Part shown: positions 1 to 6,147 of the stretch, piece by piece
Layout: each line of letters starts with the position of its first letter
Position numbering within the stretch: the first letter of the stretch is position 1
Assembly: GCA_937885165.1 (NCBI GenBank)
Contig: CAKZZJ010000027.1
Span: forward strand, 1-6,147
DNA length: 6,147 nucleotides
Direction: 5' to 3'
Origin: an uncultured Caryophanales bacterium
Lineage (GTDB): Bacteria > Bacillota_I > Bacilli_A > Acholeplasmatales > Anaeroplasmataceae
Made by a program: the position numbers and the translations under genes
Notes under the pieces: generated by a model
Told to the model about the DNA's origin: nothing
What the model saw: only the letters and a program-made list of their open reading frames with translations
The model's database searches: none

Positions 1-312
1 TATGACATTGCTTTTTTAACAAGTGAAATATATAACATGAAATACTCAAGCACTATATCACCTGATAAAGATAAAATACTATCTAAAAAGAAGAATACTG
101 TAATCTATTTCACACCAAGACAACAGGATATTGACAGATACAACTTAGACAATAATTTAACGCAGATAACAGTAGACTCCACAGAAAAAGATACTCAAAT
201 AATTAATACAAATAACATTGGACAAAAGTTCTTAACAGAGACGGCTGAGGAATTTTTAAATATACTCACAGTAGAACATATATTCGCCTACAAATGTAGT
301 GCCGATATTTAA
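1..312 (+). CDS. C-terminal part of an unrecognised protein, 5' end outside the window
   Basis: The frame is open from the first base of the window to a TAA at 310-312, so 103 codons of a longer gene are probably visible. An ATG at 37-39 is in frame, but sense codons precede it to the window edge and no convincing ribosome binding site lies before it, so it is probably internal. Over 100 open codons is unlikely by chance in sequence this AT-rich, and the composition (many Lys, Asp, Glu, Asn, Thr) looks like a soluble protein. No membrane segment or catalytic motif is evident. A polar segment with T-P-R-Q-Q-D-I-D-R-Y-N is followed by a short likely helix, F-L-T-E-T-A-E-E-F-L-N-I-L. I do not recognise the family. 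Its last 18 codons and stop lie antisense to the end of the convergent LRR gene, in exact codon register. That tail may not be native if a junction lies near 255-275. Confidence 0.65.
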   Translation, partial: YDIAFLTSEIYNMKYSSTISPDKDKILSKKKNTVIYFTPRQQDIDRYNLDNNLTQITVDSTEKDTQIINTNNIGQKFLTETAEEFLNILTVEHIFAYKCSADI

Positions 313-738
313 ATTCTTAATACCAGTTTCTGTAGCAGTCTTATATGTGGATACACTATTTATTGTTTCAATATAATTTGCTGGAAGATAACAGAATTCA
401 TATACATTCTTACCTACTTTAGCATCATCTTCATATAATTCTAAACTTAAAGATACTAAACCATCTTTTTCATTATAATTTTCACTATCTACACTTTCTT
501 CTTTCATCATATTATATGATGTCATCTTGAAGTTGTGTGAGAACATGTAATTACCTAAATAATTAGAATCAGATACTACGCTTATTAATTCTTTATTATA
601 TGCAAATGCATAATCGCCAATTGTTACTAAATTAGCAGGAATTACTAATTCTTTAATATTTAGACCTGTAAATGCGTAAGCATTAATAGTTGTTACATTC
701 TTAAGATCAACTACTTTGATATTAGATAAGCCTTTAAC
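256..738 (-). repeat. C-terminal LRR block D, ending abruptly
   Basis: Residues 1793-1952 contain units NAYAF, GDYAF and GNYMF, a more irregular stretch with K-N-V-Y-E-F-C, and a last unit V-G-E-Y-M-F-Y-C-E-Y-I followed at once by TAA. The last unit stops just after its C position, before the L-x-x-V strand that normally completes it. No membrane anchor, sorting signal or capping motif follows. Neither of the other two minus-strand frames beyond the stop restores an LRR sequence. Confidence 0.8.
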
Positions 739-3700
739 ATCACTATATGTCTCAGTTACCATTATAGCCTGATAATAAGTTTTAGATAAATCATATGTTG
801 CACCAGCAGCTACTTTAACATAGCCTTGAGTTACATCATATACATATAAGCCACTATCTTTCATCTTATCAAAATTATTTACTTTAATCTGACTTGTAAC
901 ATCAGTATATCCTTCACCTGAAACTGCTTGATAATATATTTTAGATGAATCATATGCTTCATTAGTTATTAATACATAATTATTACCATCATTATAATAT
1001 AATCCGCCTGCAACTAATGATGCATAATTATCTTCAACAACGCTAACTTCTTTAACTCTAGTTGCGAAAGTACGAGATACATTAATTCTATCAGTAGAGA
1101 ATGCATATGCACCAACAGATACTATGTCATCAGGTAATATGATTCTTTCGTTATTTGAATCTACAGTTACATTAGATGGAGTATCAATAACTTTCTGATA
1201 ATATGTATTAGCAACATATTCTTTTGTAGTTACCCTTGTATAAACATCACCTGACTTAGTATATAAGCCATTTTTATACATATTAGAGAAATTACTATTA
1301 GTTACATTAACTTCTTCATATTTATAAGTTGGTTCATTATATAATGCCCATGACATAATCTTTAAAGCGTAATCATTATAGAATGCATAAGCACCAATTG
1401 ATGTAACTTCTTTGTTGATATATACATTTTCTAACTGTAATTTATCAGCCAAATACATATTCATAAATGCACCATAAGATACTGATGTTTCATCATAAAT
1501 TCTAATGGTCTTTAATGTATTAGGATAACTATATGTCTTAGTTCCTGAACCATAGTTTTGAACTACTTGTGTATAACCAGAAGTATCTTTATCAAACTTA
1601 AGTGTTAATTCTTTAGAACCTAAATCAATTTCAGTATGAGTAGCTTCAGCGTTCTTTCTTAAGTATTGTTTAGCTGAAACATTAAGATTAGCAGTAATCA
1701 CATCACCACTCGTTGTGTAATATCTTAGGGCAGTAACTATGATATAGTTTTCTGAGTCATCAGTTGTTCTTAAAGTGAATGTTATCTTGCCATCAGTTGC
1801 GGTAGTATCAGCACTTCTTGTGATATAAGCAGCACTAATATTGCCCATATAATTATAAGCATATTCTTCTGCCATCTGTAGCAAGTAATCATTAATATCA
1901 TTTGTTGAATAAGAATATTTATTTTCCTGAATGCTATTTACTGATGATACCAATGAATTTTTGAATGTCGCGGCAGTAATATTATTTATCTTTTCATAAG
2001 ATACGATATTTTCATTTACAACCATCTTATAATAAGTATTACCTTCAACATATTTAATTGCTTCAGCATAACTATTGTCGCCTACTTTTTCATATACAGC
2101 TGATGTAGTAAGTTTTTGAGTATTACTTTCCATAAAGTAGTAAACATCATTACCATAGATAAAGCCGAATAAGCCGTTTGCACCAGTAGATCCTCTTGCA
2201 GAACCTATAAATGGTATAGTAACATCTTCCATACTTCTAGTACCGGAGAATGCTGCTTCAGCTAAATTAATCAATGTCTTAGGTAACTGTAAGCTTGTGA
2301 ATGCTGTAGTTTCAGCAAATGCGTAAGATGAAATTGTAGTAATTGTATCATTTAAGATAATAGAATCATTAGCATTTATACCTTTTAGACTTACATTACG
2401 ATAGAATGCACCTTCAGGAATAGTAGTAATGACATCACCTAAGCTTGATACACCACCGATAATAACTTTTTCAAGTTTATAGCAGTTAGCAAACATATAA
2501 TCGCCCAAATAAGCACCATCAAGTGTTACTTCTTCTAGATTTTCATTGTTTGCGAAGATATAACTTCCAAGTGTAGCATTATTAATACCAAGGTTATTTG
2601 AAATCAATAATTTTTCTATTGATTTACAATTATAGAATGCTTTATTAAGTATTGACTTAACTGATTCTGGAATACTTACAACACCTGATTGTGATTCTGA
2701 TGAACCAATATTATACATATTTATTAATCTTGAGCAGTTCATAAATGCGCCTGTTGGAATAACTTCAACAGTATTTGCAAGATAAACTGTAGTTAAATTA
2801 ATATCATCATAGAACATATAGTCGCCTAAGTTAGTTGTACTTACTGTAGCAGTAACTAAGCTTTCATTATTAGCAAATACATATTTACCCATAGATGTTA
2901 CAGTTTCAGGAACAGTAAGATCAACCATGGAACTATTATAATTAAATGCATAATCTCCAATTTCTTTAATACCTGCAGACTTAAGATCAAATGTAAGTAG
3001 ATAATATAATCCAGATGCTACTTTATCAGCAAAGTCACTTTGAGATGTAACATTAGCATCAGTATATGTTAAAGTTCTCTTATAATATGTTTTTGATGAA
3101 TCATAAGATTCTGATAATGTATATGTGCTATTATCTAATGTGTATAATTTATCATAATTGTTATAATCATTTTCATCATCTATTGTAACTTGATTATAAG
3201 TTTTTTCCTGTGTGTAATATGTGATATTTTCAACATATTTATCTGCTACTGCAGTTGCATAATATTCATTATCGATGATTCCCATAATTAAATCATGATA
3301 AACTGGAACTAGTCTATCACCAGTTGCATAATGAACATTTTCTGATTTAACAACCTTATAATCTCTGCTGGTTCCATTAATTTCAATAGTTTCAGTTTCA
3401 ACAATTCTTTCACCATTTATTTTATCATCATTGATAACAACTAAATTATGACAATGGTTGAACGCACCAGTATTGATTGTTTCAAGTTCATTGTTAGCGA
3501 ATATTACGAGTTTTAAGTTAGTACAGTAGTCGAACATGAAGTCGCCTAAAATCTTGCTTCTAATTACAGCATATTCTAATCCCGTACAGCCTGTAAATAC
3601 ATAAGAATCAACAGTACCTGTGATGTCATTGCCGTCAATATCTTTATATCCTTCACCAAGATGTTCTGGAAGTTCAATAAATTTAAGTGATGTACAACCC

Positions 3701-6147
3701 TCAAATGCTCTTTCACCGATTGCACATAACACTTCAGGAAGTCTGATTTGTTCAAGCAATGTACAGCCACTGAATGCATAAGCTTCAATCTTATATACTA
3801 ATGTAGAAGATAAATTAACATAAGTTAAATCTTCATCACTTTTTTCACAGTCAACAAACGCATGTTCACCAATTCTTTCTACGCTTCCTGGAGCGTTGAT
3901 AGAAACTAATTTAGAACAATTATAGAATGCATAATCATCGATTTCTTTTAGATAATTATCAAAATTGAAATCAACATTTTCTAATGAGATATCATCATAG
4001 AAAGCACCAACACCAATTAGCATTGTCTTATCGGCAATCTTTAAATTAACTAGTGATTCATTATTTCTAAACATGAATACACCGATTAAATTACTATCAA
4101 GTTCTAAATTAACAAGTGATGACTGATATGCAAATACATCATTTCCTAATTTTGTAATTGTATTAGGTACATGAATAGTTTTAATCAATGATTTATTAGA
4201 TGAAGTAACATTATTTGGATTATATGCAAACGCATATGAACCAATTGTTGCAGTCTTAAATAATGTAACACTATTATCATCGTTTACACTTAATAATTTC
4301 TTATAATATGTATCTAGTCTGTAATATGAAAGTGCACTATTATATGTATCACTTTCTGTTACCTTATTATAAGTGCCAGTCAATACATAATATGTTTTGC
4401 TTGAATCATATGAAGTTGCATAAACATATTTATTATCAGTATATGTATATAAGTTACTATATGAATCAAATTCAGTATCATTGTTAATTGTAACTACTTC
4501 ATATTTTGCATAATATAGATCGTCGTTATAATTATCAAATTTATTTTCACTATTTACATTTGTAAGAACATATCTATATTCAATATTATTATTTCTTGTG
4601 TAATAAGTATCACTAGAACTATAAGTGGTTGCTTTAACATAATAACTATCAGATTTATCAAGAACATAAGTCTTATTTGTATCATATGTAACATCAGTTG
4701 TTAATTGATATACATCATTAACAAGTTCATAATAATCAATCTTTTCATTTGTAGTTGTAGAAATGATTTCTTTACCTGATGTCTGATATGAATATGAGTT
4801 TGCAGTTGGGGCAGCTTCTTTATAAGGATCATTATTTTGATAAATATAATATGTACCATTAGTAAATTCTTCTTCTGTAATATTTGCTACACTATATTCT
4901 TCAAATACATAATAAGATTTAGTTAAATCTATTTCTTTAGTTACTAATGAATAAATATAAGTTGCCAATGTCTTAGCAAGTTTATTATTAGATGCTAAAT
5001 AATCATAAGTCTTTGTTACATCAGCGGTTGCTTCAGCATCAATTGATGTAAGTTCATAATAAGAACCAGATTGCGTAAACGCTGTAGATACAAATGCATA
5101 ATATGTAGTATTTTTATTATATTCTAATAATTTAGAATAAGAATCATTATTTTTTACATATAATTCATCTTTCTTATCTTCAAATGATATTACACTTATG
5201 CTTACATATCCATTATCATTATCTTTTACATAATATGTTTCGTTTGAATTATATGACTGATTAGATGCAACAAGAGAATAATTTTCTCCATCTTCTACAT
5301 ATAAACTATTATTATCTCTTAATTGTTCAAACATGTTTTCTACTAACGTGTAAGTAGTTTCTTCATTTATTACAGTCTGAGTATAATAATGTTCGGCTTT
5401 ATTATATGCAAATTCGGTGTTATAAGATTTAGTATCATCATCATATGTATATATATTATATGATAAACTATCATAAGTATCAGCATTAACATTTGCAGTA
5501 TATCTTATGTAATATGTCAATGTAGAGTCATATGTGATTTCAAAATTGATTCTCTGATAATATATAGTAGAGCCTGAATATGTTGCTGTACTTTCAACAC
5601 TTGCATAACTACCATCTAATAATGTGTATAAATTACTTCTTTGAGATGCAAATGAACTTTCAGTTACAGCTGCCTGAATAAATTTACTATAAACTGTATT
5701 TGCATCAAATGTAGTTGGATTTACATATCTAGAACTTGCACTATCACGGATATATAATTGATTCTTATAATAATTGAAGTTATTTGCATCAACTTTCTCT
5801 TGGGCAAGATAATTACCATTATTATCCTTGATGAATAATACATTTCGTAATGTAGTAAATGCATTAGAATCTATAGAATATGTCTTAACAAAGCCAGTTT
5901 CTCTAGTATATACATATAGAGTACCTGATAATTCTTTATATGCATCTGCATTATTTACGTTAACTAAATTATAATTATAGAACTTATTATATTTTAACAA
6001 GCCTGAGGTTGCTACAAAAGTATTAGTATCAATATCTAATCTGCTCCAACTATAACCAATACGTCCACCATCGGTACTAGAAGCTTGAACTTTAAATTGA
6101 TTTACAACATCCAAAGTATTATCATAACTCGCATCATCAACAACAAT
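256..6147 (-). CDS. Giant BspA-like leucine-rich-repeat surface protein with inserted Tyr-rich modules, 5' partial
   Basis: The frame runs from the right window edge to TAA at 256-258, giving 1,963 codons and no start. The TTG at 6112-6114 has 11 in-frame codons before it, and the first in-frame ATG is deep inside (about 5332-5334), so the true start is upstream of the window. The protein shows 29 LRR_5/BspA-type units (I-G-x-Y-A-F-x-x-C-x-x-L-x-x-V) in several blocks, separated by Tyr-rich modules ending in Y-D-S-S-K-T-Y-Y or variants. The first 610 residues are about 14% Tyr. All 13 Cys lie in LRR segments, and there are only two Trp. BspA-like proteins are typically exported and implicated in adhesion, so a surface role is inferred by family. 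No transmembrane helix, LPxTG motif or cell-wall-binding repeat is seen, and the end falls inside an LRR unit, so the C-terminus may be truncated. The family call is firm; ligand and anchoring are unknown. Confidence 0.9.
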   Translation of the reverse strand: MVVDDASYDNTLDVVNQFKVQASSTDGGRIGYSWSRLDIDTNTFVATSGLLKYNKFYNYNLVNVNNADAYKELSGTLYVYTRETGFVKTYSIDSNAFTTLRNVLFIKDNNGNYLAQEKVDANNFNYYKNQLYIRDSASSRYVNPTTFDANTVYSKFIQAAVTESSFASQRSNLYTLLDGSYASVESTATYSGSTIYYQRINFEITYDSTLTYYIRYTANVNADTYDSLSYNIYTYDDDTKSYNTEFAYNKAEHYYTQTVINEETTYTLVENMFEQLRDNNSLYVEDGENYSLVASNQSYNSNETYYVKDNDNGYVSISVISFEDKKDELYVKNNDSYSKLLEYNKNTTYYAFVSTAFTQSGSYYELTSIDAEATADVTKTYDYLASNNKLAKTLATYIYSLVTKEIDLTKSYYVFEEYSVANITEEEFTNGTYYIYQNNDPYKEAAPTANSYSYQTSGKEIISTTTNEKIDYYELVNDVYQLTTDVTYDTNKTYVLDKSDSYYVKATTYSSSDTYYTRNNNIEYRYVLTNVNSENKFDNYNDDLYYAKYEVVTINNDTEFDSYSNLYTYTDNKYVYATSYDSSKTYYVLTGTYNKVTESDTYNSALSYYRLDTYYKKLLSVNDDNSVTLFKTATIGSYAFAYNPNNVTSSNKSLIKTIHVPNTITKLGNDVFAYQSSLVNLELDSNLIGVFMFRNNESLVNLKIADKTMLIGVGAFYDDISLENVDFNFDNYLKEIDDYAFYNCSKLVSINAPGSVERIGEHAFVDCEKSDEDLTYVNLSSTLVYKIEAYAFSGCTLLEQIRLPEVLCAIGERAFEGCTSLKFIELPEHLGEGYKDIDGNDITGTVDSYVFTGCTGLEYAVIRSKILGDFMFDYCTNLKLVIFANNELETINTGAFNHCHNLVVINDDKINGERIVETETIEINGTSRDYKVVKSENVHYATGDRLVPVYHDLIMGIIDNEYYATAVADKYVENITYYTQEKTYNQVTIDDENDYNNYDKLYTLDNSTYTLSESYDSSKTYYKRTLTYTDANVTSQSDFADKVASGLYYLLTFDLKSAGIKEIGDYAFNYNSSMVDLTVPETVTSMGKYVFANNESLVTATVSTTNLGDYMFYDDINLTTVYLANTVEVIPTGAFMNCSRLINMYNIGSSESQSGVVSIPESVKSILNKAFYNCKSIEKLLISNNLGINNATLGSYIFANNENLEEVTLDGAYLGDYMFANCYKLEKVIIGGVSSLGDVITTIPEGAFYRNVSLKGINANDSIILNDTITTISSYAFAETTAFTSLQLPKTLINLAEAAFSGTRSMEDVTIPFIGSARGSTGANGLFGFIYGNDVYYFMESNTQKLTTSAVYEKVGDNSYAEAIKYVEGNTYYKMVVNENIVSYEKINNITAATFKNSLVSSVNSIQENKYSYSTNDINDYLLQMAEEYAYNYMGNISAAYITRSADTTATDGKITFTLRTTDDSENYIIVTALRYYTTSGDVITANLNVSAKQYLRKNAEATHTEIDLGSKELTLKFDKDTSGYTQVVQNYGSGTKTYSYPNTLKTIRIYDETSVSYGAFMNMYLADKLQLENVYINKEVTSIGAYAFYNDYALKIMSWALYNEPTYKYEEVNVTNSNFSNMYKNGLYTKSGDVYTRVTTKEYVANTYYQKVIDTPSNVTVDSNNERIILPDDIVSVGAYAFSTDRINVSRTFATRVKEVSVVEDNYASLVAGGLYYNDGNNYVLITNEAYDSSKIYYQAVSGEGYTDVTSQIKVNNFDKMKDSGLYVYDVTQGYVKVAAGATYDLSKTYYQAIMVTETYSDVKGLSNIKVVDLKNVTTINAYAFTGLNIKELVIPANLVTIGDYAFAYNKELISVVSDSNYLGNYMFSHNFKMTSYNMMKEESVDSENYNEKDGLVSLSLELYEDDAKVGKNVYEFCYLPANYIETINSVSTYKTATETGIKNLNIGTTFVGEYMFYCEYI
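739..1047 (-). repeat. Two tandem Tyr-rich modules between LRR segments
   Basis: Residues 1690-1792 are two adjacent modules of about 50 residues. The first closes in Y-D-S-S-K-I-Y-Y-Q-A (931-954 for the YDSSKIYY core). The second closes in Y-D-L-S-K-T-Y-Y-Q-A (772-795 for the core). Both share the order V, aromatic-containing x(8-12), G-L-Y, polar turn, Y-V, then the closing motif, and both are followed by a short Y-T/S-D-V linker. The shared Q-A after the closing motif suggests a local duplication. Confidence 0.8.
1048..1182 (-). repeat. Short LRR stretch between Tyr-rich modules
   Basis: Residues 1645-1689 complete one LRR unit (I-I-L-P-D-D-I-V-S-V-G-A-Y-A-F) and continue as I-N-V-S-R-T-F-A-T-R-V-K-E-V, which resembles the strand part of the next unit. 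The pattern then breaks at a pair of TYY modules. There is no Cys here. Confidence 0.7.
1183..1329 (-). repeat. Single Tyr-rich module inserted in an LRR unit
   Basis: Residues 1596-1644 form one module of about 49 residues: V-N-V-T-N-S-N-F, then N-G-L-Y, S-G-D-V-Y, and the closing Y-V-A-N-T-Y-Y at 1198-1218. It sits between L-Y-N-E-P on one side and T-P-S-N-V-T-V on the other. If it is removed, the LRR unit around it reads through to its next P-D-D-I-V-S-V-G-A-Y-A-F. This is the clearest case of a TYY module placed in a solenoid loop. Confidence 0.75.
1333..1524 (-). repeat. LRR block C, two repeats and the start of a third
   Basis: Residues 1531-1594 open with P-N-T-L-K-T-I-R-I, the counterpart of the P-S-S-L-K-T-V element known in BspA-like proteins, followed by units SYGAF and GAYAF. 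The strand after the second unit (A-L-K-I-M-S-W-A-L) is interrupted by a Tyr-rich module and resumes at I-I-L-P-D-D-I-V-S-V-G-A-Y-A-F beyond it. One of the protein's two Trp residues lies here, encoded TGG. Confidence 0.8.
1525..2151 (-). other. Insert of about 210 residues between two halves of a BspA-like motif
   Basis: Residues 1322-1530 lack LRR hallmarks. The segment begins with a Tyr-containing stretch and one diverged TYY module closing in Y-V-E-G-N-T-Y-Y (2029-2052). A probably helical part follows (L-L-Q-M-A-E-E-Y-A-Y-N-Y-M-G). The last 100 or so residues alternate polar and hydrophobic residues in a way that suggests a small beta domain (G-K-I-T-F-T-L-R-T, then E-L-T-L-K-F-D-K-D). 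I do not recognise that domain. The flanks read as the two halves of one BspA-type element, so the segment looks like a domain carried in a loop of the solenoid. Confidence 0.6.
2152..2988 (-). repeat. LRR block B, 10 BspA-like repeats ending in an LFGFIYG motif
   Basis: Residues 1043-1321 contain ten units: DYAF, KYVF, DYMF, TGAF, NKAF, SYIF, DYMF, EGAF, SYAF and EAAF. The series ends in M-E-D-V-T-I-P-F-I-G followed by an L-F-G-F-I-Y-G motif. In many BspA-like proteins I know an equivalent I-P-F-V-G ... F-G-Y-I-F-G element, normally followed within a few tens of residues by P-S-S-L-K-T-V and further LRRs. Here the second half appears only after the insert at 1525-2151. Only three Cys occur in this block, with Asn or Asp often replacing them. 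Confidence 0.87.
2989..3414 (-). repeat. Linker plus Tyr-rich modules between LRR blocks A and B
   Basis: Residues 901-1042 break the LRR pattern. The first 50 residues are a linker with no clear repeat (R-L-V-P-V-Y-H-D-L-I-M-G). From 3264 to about 2998 there are Tyr-rich modules: one closing in Y-V-E-N-I-T-Y-Y (3214-3237), a complete one closing in Y-D-S-S-K-T-Y-Y (3082-3105), and the first half of a third (V-T-S-Q-S-D-F to G-L-Y-Y-L). The third lacks its closing motif and runs straight into the next LRR unit at G-I-K-E-I-G-D-Y-A-F. The complete module closely matches the one at 4387-4410. Confidence 0.75.
3415..4278 (-). repeat. LRR block A, 11 BspA-like repeats
   Basis: Residues 613-900 hold eleven units with the hallmark aromatic pair: SYAF, NDVF, VFMF, VGAF, DYAF, EHAF, AYAF, ERAF, SYVF, DFMF and TGAF. 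Most are followed by x-x-C/N-x-x-L and a hydrophobic strand ending in P-x-x-L or V. Eight of the protein's 13 Cys fall here, seven of them at the conserved position after the Phe. This is the most regular LRR solenoid in the protein and is expected to fold as a curved beta-solenoid with a strand on one face. It follows the Tyr-rich region directly, after F-K-T-A-T-I-G-S-Y-A-F. Confidence 0.88.
4279..6147 (-). repeat. N-terminal tandem Tyr-rich (TYY) module region
   Basis: About 620 residues made almost only of diverged modules of roughly 30-50 residues. The loose pattern is V-T/N-x(3)-F, then L-Y, a polar Y-containing stretch, and a closing Y-D/N-x-S/N-K/x-T-Y-Y. Closing motifs sit at 5557-5580, 5509-5532, 5383-5406, 5230-5253, 5098-5121, 4909-4932, 4663-4686, 4600-4623, 4387-4410 and 4321-4344, with weaker copies further upstream. 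Tyr makes up about 14% (roughly 88 of 610 residues), Asn, Asp, Ser and Thr are abundant, and Cys and His are absent. The alternation of polar and aromatic residues suggests short beta strands or hairpins, which is inference. Similar T-Y-Y-ending repeats occur, to my memory, in phage structural and surface proteins of gut Firmicutes. I cannot confirm homology here. Confidence 0.75.

Noticed and set aside
37..39. ATG as the start of the plus-strand gene
   Set aside because: The frame is open through the 36 bases before it with plausible codons and no clear ribosome binding site, so it is more likely an internal Met.
1..255. Frameshifted continuation of the LRR gene beyond its stop
   Set aside because: All three minus-strand frames were read past 256. 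One hits a second TAA after seven codons, and the other two give short sequences without any LRR or TYY pattern.
256..330. A bidirectional rho-independent terminator between the convergent genes
   Set aside because: No GC-rich inverted repeat followed by a T tract is visible at the junction; the region is coding on both strands.
3576..3788. A 70-codon minus-strand frame
   Set aside because: It lies wholly inside the giant gene in another frame, over a regular LRR block, and has no features of its own.
6112..6114. TTG as the start codon of the giant minus-strand gene
   Set aside because: Eleven in-frame sense codons precede it up to the window edge, they fit the Tyr/Asp/Asn-rich composition of the protein, and no signal peptide follows the TTG. 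The gene is treated as open at its 5' end.
739..6147. CRISPR-like or non-coding tandem repeats suggested by recurring AT-rich words such as ataatatgtt and gaatcata
   Set aside because: The repeated words are irregularly spaced and coincide with codons for the Y-D-S-S-K-T-Y-Y motif in one frame, so protein repeats explain them.

Overview
The window is strongly AT-rich and almost entirely one reading frame. A giant protein gene on the minus strand enters from the right edge without its start and ends at a TAA at 256-258, giving at least 1,963 codons. At the left edge, the 3' end of a second gene on the plus strand runs toward it and stops at 310-312. The two genes are convergent and their coding ends overlap by 57 bp. 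No RNA gene, CRISPR array, transposase, or intergenic promoter or terminator is visible.

Residue numbers for the giant protein are counted from the TTG codon at 6112-6114 as residue 1; another 11 in-frame codons lie before it in the window. The giant protein is a mosaic of two repeat types. One is the BspA-like leucine-rich repeat (LRR_5 type, hallmark I-G-x-Y-A-F-x-x-C-x-x-L), with 29 recognisable copies in several blocks. The other is a tyrosine-rich module of about 45-50 residues ending in a motif like Y-D-S-S-K-T-Y-Y, here called the TYY module. From N to C (right to left on the map): a long TYY-only region (6147-4279), LRR block A (4278-3415), a linker with TYY modules (3414-2989), LRR block B (2988-2152), an insert of about 210 residues (2151-1525), LRR block C (1524-1333), one TYY module (1329-1183), a short LRR stretch (1182-1048), two TYY modules (1047-739) and LRR block D (738-259). 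The protein then stops partway into an LRR unit.

Proteins of this class in AT-rich gut Firmicutes and Mollicutes-like bacteria are usually exported surface proteins thought to act in adhesion or interaction with host or neighbour cells. An AT-rich Bacilli or Tenericutes-like gut bacterium is therefore the best guess, but this is inference. The only two Trp codons are TGG and no in-frame TGA occurs, so the standard bacterial code fits and the Mycoplasma code is not supported. No signal peptide, membrane anchor or sorting motif can be seen: the N-terminus is outside the window and the C-terminus ends abruptly. The plus-strand gene is not recognised, so no functional link between the two genes can be argued.
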